64,000 nucleotides of DNA from Alisma plantago-aquatica (Eukaryota; Streptophyta; Magnoliopsida; Alismatales; Alismataceae): contig OY856409.1 in assembly GCA_963693085.1 (NCBI GenBank), positions 507,399,803 to 507,463,802 of the forward strand. The letters run 5' to 3'. Below the pieces are notes generated by a model that made no database searches, was not told where the DNA came from, and was given only the letters and a program-made list of their open reading frames with translations. A program made the translations under genes and the position numbers. Every line of letters starts with the position of its first letter. The stretch's first letter is position 1. Of this stretch, positions 38,362 to 51,260 are shown one piece after another.

Positions 38362-41300
38362 CTACAAAAGGATTTCGTCCCCGAAATCCGAAGAGAAAAG
38401 CGAGGGATACTTCCTCCTCATCTCTTCCTCAAGCTCCCACGTGGCTTCCTCAACGCCACGGTGATGCCAAAGGACCTTCACAAGAACCAGATCCTTTCTC
38501 TTCAGCTTCTTGACTCTTCTGTCAAGGATCATCATAGGACCCTCTTCATAAGTCACATCTTTGTCAAGCTCAACTTCAACTGGTTGTATCACTGTTCCTG
38601 TATCCGGATGACTTTTCTTCAGCATACTGACATGGAACACTGGATGTAACCTGTGCAACTCTGGAGGCAATTCTAACTCATAAGCCACCTTGCCAACACG
38701 TGCTAAGACTGAGTAAGGCCCCATATATCTGGGAGCTAACTTACCTTTCCGTCCAAACCTCAGCACACCTTTCCACGGAGAGACTTTAAGATACACCTTG
38801 TCTCCCACCTTGAACTCCAAGGGTCGTCGGCGATTGTCTGCATAAGACTTCTGCCTGTCTTGTGCCGCTTTCAACTATTGTTGTATCACCTTGATCTTTT
38901 CTGTCGTTTGCTGTACTAACTCAGGGCCCAAAAGCTGATATTCACCTGATTCATACCAACACAAAGGAGATCTGCACTTCCTCCCATACAAAGCCTCATA
39001 GGGAGCCATGTCAATGCTCCGCTGATAGCTATTGTTGTAGGTAAACTCTATAAAACTGAGATGTACGTCCCAACTGCCTAGGAATTGCAATACACAAGCA
39101 CGAAGAAGATCCTCCAAAGTCTGAATAGTCCTCTCGGACTGTCCATCTGTCTGCGGGTGGAAAGCGGTACTGAACTTCAACTGCGTTCCCATCGCCCTGT
39201 GCAACTGTTCCCAAAAATGACTTGTAAACTGAGGACCTCTGTCAGAAACTATCGTTGCTGGCACACCATGCAAATGAACTATCTCATCCACATATACTCG
39301 AGCGAGCTTTTCAGCTGTATACATGGTCTTCACAGGTATGAAATGGGCAGACTTCATTAATCTGTCCACTATCACCCAAATGGAATCATGATTCTTAGTT
39401 GTCCTGGGTAGACCAACTACGAAATCCATGGTTATATGATCCCATTTCCACTGTGGTATAGGCAAAGGTTGCAACGTACCTGCCAGCTTTTGATGCTCAG
39501 CCTTGACTTGCTGACACACCGCACACCTAGCCACAAACTCAGCTACATCTTTCTTCAAGCCGGGCCACCAGTACAAGTCCTTCAGACTATAATACATTTT
39601 GGTGACGCCTGGATGCATAGCATACATCGACGTGTGTGCTTCCTCGAGCACCAACTTCCTCAGATTATCAGCATCTGGAACCACCATCCTATTATGATAG
39701 CAAACCACTCCATCCTCGGACTCATGGAACCCATCACGCTTTTCGCTGCCAAACTCTGATCTGATTAGCTGTACTGTATCATCCATTTGTTGTGCATCCT
39801 TGATCTGCTGTCTCAACGTGGGCTTGATTTGCATCTGTGCTAAAAGTCCAGCTAACGAGGAAACCTCCATCTGTATGTTCATCTGCCGTAAGGAGACTAA
39901 CATGTCCCGCCTATGGCATACCAAAGAACTCATTTGTTCCTTCTTGGGAGTAGAAGACTTTCTGCTAAGCGCATCTGCTACCACATTCGCCTTACCAGGA
40001 TGATACTCGATAGTGCAATCATAATCATTGATCAACTCCATCCACCGACGCTGTCGCATGTTCAACTCTTGCTGGGAGAAGATGACTTTAGATTCTTGTG
40101 ATCTGTAAAGATCTGACACACTTCCCCATAAAGATAGTGTCTCCAAATCTTTAACGCATGAACCACTGCTGCCAGCTCCAAGTCATGGGTCGGATAGTTC
40201 TCCTCATGTTTCTTAAGCTGTCGTGAAGCAAAAGAAACCACATGATCTTCCTGCATCAGCACACAACCCAAACCTTTCTTGGACGCATCACAGAAAACAA
40301 CATAGCCTTTTCCAGATTCTGGCAAGATCAACACTGGAGCACTGGTTAGCTTTTCCTTCAAACTTTGGAAAGCTTGCTGACATCGATCATTCCAAACAAA
40401 AGGTACATCCTTCCGGGTCAACTACTTCATCGGTAGAGCTATCGAACTGAAGTCCTTGATAAACCTCCGGTAGTATCATGCTAGACTAAGGAAACTACGA
40501 ACTTCCGTCGGCGTCTTCGGCTGTTCCCAATCCGCAACAGATTCCACTTTCTTCGGATCTACTTTGACTCCTTCAGCAGATATCACATGACCTAAGAAAG
40601 TCACTTCATCCAACCAGAACTCACACTTACTAAACTTAGCATACAACTGATGTTGACAAAGGAGAGTCAACGCTTGATGAAGATGTTGCTCATGCTCTAG
40701 TCGGTTCCGACTATAGATCAAGATGTCGTCTATAAAAACTACAACAAACTGATCTAAGAACGGACGAAACACTCTGTTCATCAGGTCCATGAAAGCAGCA
40801 GGTGCATTGGTTAATCCAAACGGCATAACCACAAACTCAAAATGACCATACCTCGTCCTAAAAGCTGACTTTGGTATGTCATCCGCCTTTATCCTCAACT
40901 GATGATATCCAGACCGTAGATCGATCTTCGAAAACACTGTAGCACAACACAACTGATCGAACATGTCATCTATCCTCGGCAACGGGTACTTATTCTTGAT
41001 CGTGACCTTGTTCAACTGTCGGTAGTCTATACACAACCGTATCAAACCATCCTTCTTCTTAACGAACAACACGGGAGCACCCCAAGGTGACGTGCTCGGT
41101 CTGATGAAACCTTTCTCCAACAACTCTTGTAACTGCTTCTTCAACTCTGCCATCTCTGCTGGAGCCATCCTATAAGGTGTCTGTGCAATCGGCTGCATTC
41201 CCGGAACCAGATTGATCTCAAAATCGATCTCTCGGGGTGGAGGAACACCAGGAAACTCCTCGGGAAACACATCTGCAAACTCTCGGACCATTGACACTTC

Positions 41301-41849
41301 TTCAAGGTTAAGGCCTTTTGCCTTGGTATCCACAACGGTATCCACAACGTGAGCTAAGAACGCCTCACATCCTTGTCGCAACAACCTATCTGCCACCATA
41401 GCTGACACCAGACACGTCGGAAGAATCTTCCTATCTCCCTGGAAGATCCACTTCTCTCCAGCAACATCAAACACCGTCTGCTTGGAACCACAGTCCAAGA
41501 CAACCTTATACTTCTCTAAGGTATCCATCCCAAGGATAACATCGAAACCATGCATATCAAGTGGTATGAGATCCACCTGAATGCTGTGTCCCGAAAAAGA
41601 CAAAACACAAGATGGACATTCTTCTCGAAGCAACGAAGAACCATCAAGAGGGGTTTCTAGCAACAAGCTATCCTTCTTACAACTAACAGGTAGATGACAG
41701 TTTTCAAGCATACTATAGGCGATAAAAGAGTGTGTAGCACCCGGGTCAATTAGAACAGATATAAAGCAAGAAGAAGACATATCAGAATGAAATAACTCCA
41801 TCTGACCTGTCACCACTCGCGGGTTGACTATCGCCTCCGACTGATTCAT
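38362..41849 (-). pseudogene. pol: E4 copy 2 pol, broken
   Basis: Same protein as in copy 1. An open piece of 457 codons (40476-41849) holds protease ([11 protein letters not shown]) and reverse transcriptase with FIDD, and here the protease-RT join is intact, unlike copy 1. Lesions follow: a stop where copy 1 has Gly (FLSLA-stop, near 40475), a stop near 40422, a one-base deletion near 40084 just after the RNase H FTDH block, and a Gln-to-stop change at 38875-38877. Integrase lies in the piece 38875-40146 with HHCC and DD35E residues present. The last piece (38362-38874) carries the C-terminal integrase part and the chromodomain. None of these lesions is shared with copy 1. Confidence 0.9.
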
Positions 41850-43055
41850 GGCATAGAATCGAGCCGTAGCTTGCTGTCCACGACCTCTGCTCCCTTGAGC
41901 AGACGATCCAGCTTGAGACGCTTGACCGCATCCTCATCCTCTGCTACCACTAGGCTGTGGTCTCTCAGACTTCTGGAAACTCTGCCTCGGTTGCTGCGTC
42001 ACTTCAACATCTCTATTCGGGCAATTGAACTTCCAATGCCCGACTTGTCCACAGAGATGACATGCTCTATTGTCAACTCGTGGCCTAGATGGCCCTGTCA
42101 CTTCCACCGAAGCTGAGCTGTGCGCCTTAGATGGTGAAGAAACATAACCTTTTCCCTTACTCGGAGACCACTGAGATGGTACACCAGCACTTCTCATCAC
42201 TGACGGTGTTGAAAACCTGGGTTTCTTGAAGCCACCAAACCTTCGTCCTTGAAACTGAGCAGGTCTTTTAAGAGACACCGACTCTGTTTTCTCCCTTACT
42301 GCCCTCTCGATCCGTCGAACTGATTCCACAAACGTAGCAAACCGCTCTCGGTTTTCCAACACAGACACAGGGGTTGTCAACTCAGCACTCAAACCCTTCT
42401 CGAAACGTCTGATCCGTTCATCATCTGTCGCCGCCATGTGAGGACAGAACCTCAACAGATCCATAAACTTAGCTTCATACTCGGTGATGTTCATCATTCC
42501 TTGCCGCAACTTCTCAAACTGACTGATCTTCTCATCCAGGTACGTCTTCGGAAAGTATCTGGTGACGAACTCGCGTCGAAACACTTCAAAACAGATCACC
42601 TCACCAGGCCGCTTCTCTTCCTCGATGGTCCACCAGTGACCAGCACTACCCTTCAAAAGGTAGACAACATGCTTTACTTTGTCTTCTTCGGGGATGTCGA
42701 GGATCCGGAAAGCCTTTTCAAGACTCGTCAGCCACAGATCTGCATCCGCTGGATTAGCCGTTCCAGCATAATCCGAAGCTCCGACTCGGCGAAGCCGCTC
42801 AAAGGTCTTCCCAATACCCGATGCTTCTCCATGGGGAACCTGTGCTCGCGGAGGAGGCACTGGTAATCGCTCAACCATGAGATTCATCGTAGCCATTAAC
42901 TGCCCCATAAGCTGTTGGTAGGCAGGGTGTTCAAGTATGGCTGGGTCAGGTTGGGGGACCTCAGGCACCCGATCTTCATGTGCTCGTCCATCTGCTCCAT
43001 CAACCGATGCAACATCACTATGCTCAGGAGCATGTTCTTCGTGGTTTCCAGACAT
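41850..43055 (-). pseudogene. gag: E4 copy 2 gag, one stop near its end
   Basis: Open for 373 codons from 43055 to 41934. N-terminal acidic segment, gag core with GSAGHWW and FVTRYFP, then the zinc knuckle CHLCGQVGHWKFNC near residue 343. The stop at 41934-41936 (TGA) stands where copy 1 has CGA (Arg), a C-to-T change at a CG. Beyond it the frame stays open into protease through [17 protein letters not shown], so gag and pol formed one reading frame. Confidence 0.9.
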
Positions 43056-43180
43056 CTTGGCTTTTCTCCCGCTGAGGGCAGAAGATTTTTGTAAGATAAC
43101 CTGGAAAACTCATAAGAACAGACTCAACCTAGTCCTAGATCCCTGTAGACTCAGCGAACCTAAAGCTCTGATACCAAGCT

Positions 43181-46100
43181 TGTGGCAACACATCCCATTA
43201 TCACACAGATAACGAGGTGTTACGCGAAAACGTGCGGAAAACACCATAACCACAGATTATCAAAACCACGGGTTAATTAAAACCGATTGCGGAAAACTGA
43301 TAAACTGTGAAACTATTACTTTCCAGTCCTCATCCTGCACAGAAACATGTACATACGCAAGATCTGACACGTGTCCACAGCTCAGGAACAGCTGTCCATC
43401 CATCACATGAGTTCACCACCTGTTCATATATACATAAAGGCCCACATCTGGCCAACAGCAGGATATACAGATATCATCGAACGATCTTCGTGAAACATCG
43501 TCAAAACACTGCCAAGGACCTGAGAGTATAGGGATGACTCTAGACTCTACTAAAAAACATCCAAAACAGCAGCATGTCCAACGCTTGCCTTCTACTGTTC
43601 CTCAAGCTGCTCGTCCGCAACACCACAACCACGACCACGTCTACCTCGACCACCTAAAAAGGGTGTAAACCAGCGGAGTGAGACAATTGAACAATTGTCC
43701 CAGTGGGAAACATAGCTCCCCACCGCAACTATAGAACCTCAGCAAGATAAACCATAACAACAATTATAACATGAGCAGATATATCAGAAGCAATTATATA
43801 TATATATAGCAAGATCATTCTTACCGGCAAGCATACCAGCTGTACTAAAACTTATAACCAGATGTCTTTCAAAGGAACATGACTATCAAGATAAGGTATA
43901 TCAACATGTAACCGGATTATTAGAACAGAATATAATGTCACATAACCTGATTATCAAGATAAGACAGATTGCCACATAACCTGCAAGGTATAACAAACAA
44001 GGCCTCAACCAATGTTTCGTGTTTGATTTGATCAGTAAATACTAAACGGCTGTATTACGTTTTATTATGCCCTGAGGATTTGAACCGTACCGTTCAAATC
44101 CAACCTTCGGTTACGAAACCCAAGACGGTGCCATACAAGGTCAATGGAAGAGCCGGACTCCACGACCTCCCACCTCATGGTCAGTACATGAGTACAACAC
44201 AAGCAGGACCGCAGTCACATGCTGAAGTGGTCTAAGCCACAGGGTTAGCTCCATAGGCTACCCATTCTCTAGCCCGCCTTGGTACAGGTCACGGCGCTAG
44301 TAAAACTGAGCCACGGGCCTGATCACCGTGCTCTGAGCCATGAACGCATTCATGATCCATACATCACATATCTTGAGCCATGGGCCTGTTCACCATGCTC
44401 TACACACATATCTGAGTCTGCAACCGAAGTTACACTCTTACCTCCTCATTTTTAGGCTAGGAGCAACCTACACATATTCAACAATATGCGCTTCCAGGTT
44501 AACCCGTAGGAAAACCCGTTTCACCATCACCAAGTCCTGACGATGATGGATCTATGGCCAGGGCAACTACATGATGTGTTTCACTGTGTTTAATTAGTAT
44601 CTTTTAGATGGATTGCAAGATTTATCCAAGTTGTATGACATGCAAGGTATAACAGAAAGTAAAGAACATTATATTATGATCTATTCATATCAACCTGATC
44701 CATCTTAAGGATCCAACATCACATGTTATCACTTGGCCTCTTGCCAACCATCCAGATCCATCTCAAGGATCATCACATACCACAGGGTCTCAACCCTTCA
44801 TCATGCACTGCCATTGTCTCTTAAGGCTCACCTCATCATCATGGGACAGACATATCACATGCATACTCTTATAGAGTAATTATCAAAGCAATGTTACTCA
44901 TTACATATGTGACATAGCCCTTTATGGCTAAGTCATCACCTGCATGGTTAGGATGCACAATAACCATAGATTCAACATCATGAAATATCATTCAAGATAA
45001 TCTACTTATCAATAATACACTTATCTAATAATCAAGTGTATTAAGTACATCATCAAACAACCATACTGATACTTACCCTTATATCGAGATTGTACAAACA
45101 ATCAGGGTATATAGAGATCATGTTGTGTTTACAGAACCGACACTATTATTAACAAGGTCATTACTATGTCATCAACTATTGTCATCTTTATCATGAAGCA
45201 ACCTTTAATGTAACTGTCACTTAGCATCATTATTACCAACATTATTACCATTAAACAAACTACTAGAGTAGTTATCATCATTCTCATTATCATTAACAAT
45301 TAAGCATAACAGGTCACATCATGCATCTATTACATGAGGGCTATCATCATATACGTTACTATCATTTGCATCCTTATTATTTGCAAGGCTTCATATACAT
45401 TGATGATATCACAAACACTACCATCGTTTATTGGTTTATGTATAAGCATCCACTTCTATCACATGAGGGACCGTCACCAAAGAAACTCAAACCCTCACTA
45501 TAGCCTCACAACCCTCATCTAAAACCTATCATCCAACATGGGTATCGGCCAACCTCACTAACCCTATCGACCATCACCCACTACTACCCTATCGGCCAAC
45601 ACACTCTACTAACCCTATCGACCATCACACTCATGCACATAGGGTAGGGTATTGCCCAATATGGCTATCAGCCATAAGGGTATCGCCCACCATGGTGTCG
45701 GCCATCAGGGTATCGCCCACCATGGTGTCGGCCATTAGGGCTATCGGCCATCATGGTATCGGCCATCAGGGCACATAGCCTATCGTCCAACATGGAACTA
45801 CTTGGCCCTATCGTCCACCACATGGACAAGGAGATAACTCAACACAAGAGCACCCACTCTATCATCCAACACAAGGACATCCATATCGGCCAACAAGAGG
45901 AAGGGTATCGTTCATCTCCAAGGTACTCATCATATCGGCCAACAAACCCTAGCTCACCCTATCGCCCAACACATGGGCAAGGGTATCGGCCACCCACAAG
46001 GACTCATCCTATCGTCCACTCAAGGTGCCATGTCGCCCAACATGGTCACCATGTCGGCCAACACAAGAACAAAGGGGACCATGTCGGCCAACACAGAGAC

Positions 46101-47216
46101 AAAGGTGTTGCTCAACCCAAGAACACTCATATCGTTCAACTTAAGGGCAAGTGTATCGCCCAACACACCCACAAGGAAGGGATATCGCCCAACCCTAGGT
46201 CATCTTCAACCTCCAACACAAGGGAGCACAAACCCTAGAAAGCAAAGGTATACAAAGGAACCCTAAACCCAAGAGAGGGATATCGGCCACTAAGGTATAT
46301 AAGCAAGATGCACAAGAAAGGAACTAAGCTAGTCTACTAACATGTAACAAGGTTAAAGCTAGAGGTAAGAGAGTTAGGGTTAGAAACTATGCAACCTGCC
46401 TTAAGCTCCAAGGAAGAAGAAGAGCTCCAAGCTCCAAAGCACTTCAAGGTCCAAAGCTATCGTCCACCAGGCTGCTCCAGGAAGGTGTATCGGCCACCAC
46501 TTCAGCTCCAAGGAAGTGTATCGGCCACCACTTCAGCTCCAAGGGAGTGTATCAGCCACCACTTCAGCTCCAAGGGAGTGTATCGGCCAACACAAGCTAG
46601 ATGGAGAGGGGTATCGTGCACCAAGGGTGGAGGGGAGACCAAAGGACCAAAGGAGACTAAGGCAAGTAGAAGAGCTACCTATATAGAATGAAGGGGAGGA
46701 GAAACCAAGGTACAACCATGCTATGTGTCGCCCACCCAAGGGACACATGTCCACCAACTCAAGCCACCTCTCATGCAAGCCATAAGGCACTTGTCCAAGA
46801 TGTGCACCATGTGTCCACCAACCAAGCCAAGCCATCTGGGCGACACAACAAGAGCTACTGGGTGACACACCAAGCAACTGGGCGACACACCACCTGCCCT
46901 GGGCGACACAAGGCTCAAGCAAGCCCAAACAAGGAACTCCAAGGCCCAAACAAGCTCAACTCAGGCCCAAAGAATTCAAACAACAAGCCCAAACCTTCCT
47001 CTCAACCCTAGAGGAAGCAAAGAGGGAAAACATCTCACAAGATGGAAAACTTGCACACAAAACCCTAGACTTGGGTTATTTGCAAGTAGCCCCTTGAACT
47101 CTCAACAAAGCTCAACAAAACCCTAATCACCACTTAAGGTGATTAGCAAGCACCAAAGCACCAAGATCAAGCAAAACAAACAGGGTAAACCCTAAACGCA
47201 GGTCAGGGTCCTTACA
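43181..47216 (-). repeat. E4 LTR 3
   Basis: Outer right LTR, 4036 bp, ending CTTACA before the duplicated GTAAT. Same internal landmarks as the other two: hairpins 44308-44400 and word array 45527-46911. Confidence 0.92.
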
Positions 47217-47221
47217 GTAAT

Positions 47222-47787
47222 GGACGAAAATGATTAATGATGTCATTAATATGAGTATGAAAGATGATATGACAATGTGTAATATGGACATTATTTGGAA
47301 ATATTATAGGCTTAATAACTTGTTGGATAGTATTAACTTTTTCTACAAAATAATTTGTGATAATTCTACATGATAGTTTTAAGAGGATAATGGAAAATGA
47401 ATTCGTGTTATTAAGGTTTTTGACCTAATACATTAATTTATGTTGGAATGGCTTAGTAAACCCTAATTGTGCTTAAAACTCTTGATGAGGGAAATACATA
47501 TGATATAATGTTGAGATGTAATTGTTTTGAATAAATTGTGGTATAAGTGATGGTATAATAAATATGATGCCTCTTCATGATGGAGATTATGCTAATAAGG
47601 CAAAAATGTTAATTATGTTGAGTTTGATAAAAGGCTATAGGTTTTGTGGAAACCTTAGTAAGACTTGGCTTATGTGTAGAGCTTTTTAATACCCACCTAG
47701 TTGTTTAAGGTTGGGATGTTACTCACTCACCCCTCTTCCCTCTTGTTGTGATTTCGGGGATGAAGTCCTCTTTAAGGGGTGGAGTGT
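47222..47787 (+). other. E2 internal region, right part, with pol relic and polypurine tract
   Basis: AT-rich without a frame. At 47750-47776 the codons D-F-G-D-E-V-L-F-K resemble the E4 pol end D-F-G-D-E-I-L-L. The polypurine tract AAGGGGTGGAGTG (about 47774-47787) directly precedes the right LTR. Confidence 0.75.
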
Positions 47788-50700
47788 TGTAACATACTGA
47801 ATCTAGGGTCTTCCCTACAATTTACCAACTATTGAGCTTTTCTTTGCCTTCTAGTCCATTTGGACCTTTTTCATGAATTTCCCATCCTTTTGAATCATTT
47901 TTGGGCTTTATTTGGAATTTGAGCATCAATGATGGTGAAATTCCATTTTTTGCCCCAATTATGATAATAAAGGAGTGTTTGCATAAATAACCCACTTAAG
48001 GTTATAATAGAGGAATGATTATGCAAAATGGAGTTTAATCAGAGATAATAAGTAGATAATGTTAATTTAGAGCTTTTATATCTTTTTGGATAAGATATGA
48101 ACAAAAAGTGTAATAGAATTAATTATGGGTGCAATTAACCTAATTTCCTTCTCTCTCCTCAAAAATGATAATAATATATCATAATAGAGTATAATGGAGA
48201 GATTTTGCTATTAAAGTTGATAATAGTTGGATATCTCGAATTTCACTCATATAATCCATTGAAAGAAGTCTTTTCATATAAATCATTCATTTTAATATAT
48301 TAATATACTCTTTAATGAGAAGTATATTTATTAAGGGCCAAATAATGAGTAAAATAACAATCTAATTTCATAACATGATTCTACACATTAATTTGTACAT
48401 GTGGTTAAAATTTTGTGCCTTTTGTAGTTGATTTGACCCTTCAAATCGATTTTATAAGCTTTCAATATAGTATAACTATATTGCATGAGTCGAATCAATT
48501 GTATTGATGTCTAACGCTATAGTTGGGCTGATTTTTCACTGTCACGTGCCTCACCCTTCACCTGCTCATCATCCAATTGTGGTCATTTGATCTCGATCAG
48601 ATCTGACGGTGGAGAACTCGTCTCCTACCTCCAGCCATTCGACAGTCGAGCCTCTCTGCCTCCTCGATCTCATTCTCCCTCGAAGAGGAACTGATTCATG
48701 TGATTCTTGTTTCGTTGGATTCATCTCGTCGAGACTCTTTGAATAAGCCCCAACTCATCTCCTCCCTCACCCTATGCGAAAAACACCTAATCACAACCCC
48801 TTCTTCTTCTCCTTCATGGTTTCACAGAGTGTTCTAGAGCCACACTCACACCTACATAAGGCCAAATATTGAACCCTCAAGCTTCATACTTTCTTCCTCC
48901 TCCTCCAATTGCTCCTCATCGCCACAAATCTCCCCGACCTAGTCCATCATCTTCCCCGACAACGGTGACCTGTTGCTTGCACCTCTGACCTCCTCAACCT
49001 AATCAAAAGCATGGTAACTATCTTCCACCTCCGCTCTTCCATTTCGTACTCTCAGTTTTCCTCTCAGCTTCCCCTAGCGCTGGGTCCTATAGACTGCCGA
49101 CGAGCTCCACCACCACCATGCCCTTTTAGCATTTCCTTACTCCTCTTCCCTCACCGAAACCTCCTTTCTCTGCGGTTTGCCTCGGTGTTCATGTTGGAAC
49201 CTTCGGTGGACATTTGTATTGTGTTTTTTCGGTGCTTTGTCATCGCTTGGCTCCTCCTCTGCTCCGGCGGCGTCACGTCCTAGTTTCCCCACTTTCGAGC
49301 ACGCTAACGCTGTCCCATTAGCCGCTGAGACCGGGAGGTCACGGGGAATTCATCCCCAACCTCAGTTGACAACATCAAGCCGGGTTGTGAGCTAGAGCAA
49401 TGGAGCCCCACCTCCATTTGCTCGCTCCAGTGCCATGGTGAGAGCAGGTAGATGCTTAGTCAGTAAATGACCAGGGCATCCCTCGCCCCTCTCATCAGTC
49501 AATTTTATACGTATGGGCAATCTTGTAATTGCACCTTGAGTTTTGTTTCTCGCTTGCAAGGTTTGTTACATACAAATGACAGTACTGCCCTCGATGTTTC
49601 AATCAATTTCATTTTATACACAAGGGCATTTTGGTCATTTCACCTATTATTTACATCGATTTACATTTTCATTTAAATTACTGTCACGCTATGGTTTTCT
49701 TGCATTCTGATTGTCTGATTTTACTTAATTCATAGTAAATCGATCCATGGTCAGAAAAATGCAAATAAATAGCCGTTGGAAAGGATTTTTCATGTAGAAT
49801 CCGATTTTATTGTTATTGAGTCCCAATTATGATTCATTTTTCGAAGTTCTCTTTGGATACCTATTTGATTATATTGAATGATCTAAAATGTGTAATTAAT
49901 CTATTTTAACTCCAAATTGGGTAATAAAATGTGTTTTCTTATTCAGGAGAATATGACTAATCTATTGGACTAGGTTTTGAACCTTAAATCGTGGTTTTGA
50001 AGATAAGTTCCAAAATTTGGGTTTTCCTATACTTTATTCCTTAATACATTCTAATACATGATAATGTTTGCAACTAGGGAAAAATGGAATGGTGATACAA
50101 TCAACTTGGTAAAGTTTGTGTTAATGAATCAACTAAGGTATGTGAAGCCTATTTCATATGTGAAACCTATTTGTGTATGTGAACCCTATTATAATTGTGA
50201 ATAAATGATTGTGCAATGTGTACCTTAATCTTCAGTTGGGCTTTTATCCAACCCTACCTTAAAAGATTTGCTAGCCTTGATATCCTTATATTGCCTTTAT
50301 TTGGCTCTTTACTTATTTATGCTTCTATTTCCATTGTGGATCATTCATTTGAATTATGTGAATCTTGCTATTGCCTATGTTTGCTCATCTTTTTGAAATG
50401 CTTGATATTGTTGTTGCCTATGCTGGCCCATTTATTGAGATTTATTTATGGGGTTTTATTCCCATTTTCTATGATGCAATTACTTTTATAATTTCACTAC
50501 TGCCAAGTGACTTATTTATGCATGATGTATTTATTGGCCAAATGACAATGTAGTGTACAAGAGTACAAACCACCCATAGCGCACTGGGGTTTTAGTCCCC
50601 CTGCCATAGGCACTGGGGTTTTAGTCCCCCTGCCACTTTATACAGGGCATTGAGGTTTTAGTCCTCCTGCCAGGCACTGGGGTTTTAGTCCCCCTGCCAT

Positions 50701-51255
50701 TTTATTTGGTGAGGACCGGTAGGTGCCTCACCCTACATTGAGATGAGTTTCTGTCATAATATACTCATGAAAAGGGATTACTGTTGATGATGAAATATGG
50801 CAGTCTTCCAATTCTTATTTTCTCATTTGCCTCTTATTCTTGAAATCCCTTAGTATAGTGAATTCTCTTTTTAAGCAATGATTATTCTTTATAATGGTCT
50901 TTATCTTTTAATAACACATACATTTTATCTTTCTCTTGCTGGGTGATCCCAACCACCCAGATTAGGATCAGAGTGTGCATGGAAGCTTGGTGAACCTAAG
51001 GCTAAGGATAGGACAAGAAGAAAAAGAACATATAACTTCCATGGTCATAGTTGCCTTTATATATTAAGTTGTTTTGTTTGGAGACAATATTGTCTTAGTC
51101 TAAGTCTTCCTCTACCCAGATCCTATCTTTTGTATAAAGTTGTACTTCCTTTATGGAAATTTTGTAATGTACTCTTTATACATTTTATTTCTTCCACTGC
51201 CACACATTTGATGTATTTGTTTATCATGTTTAATAGTAGAGACTATGTCTTTACA
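47788..51255 (+). repeat. E2 3' LTR, intact
   Basis: 3468 bp, TGTAACATAC to CTTTACA, uninterrupted. It served as reference for finding the insertion points of E3 and the LINE in the left LTR. It contains the GC-richer leader (about 48540-49470) and four hairpin units (50579-50699). Confidence 0.92.
50579..50699 (+). repeat. Four hairpin units in the right E2 LTR
   Basis: Counterpart of 9176-9293. The fourth unit here has the GGCA arm that is GACA in the left copy, and unit 2 here is complete (26 bp). Confidence 0.8.
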
Positions 51256-51260
51256 TCTCT

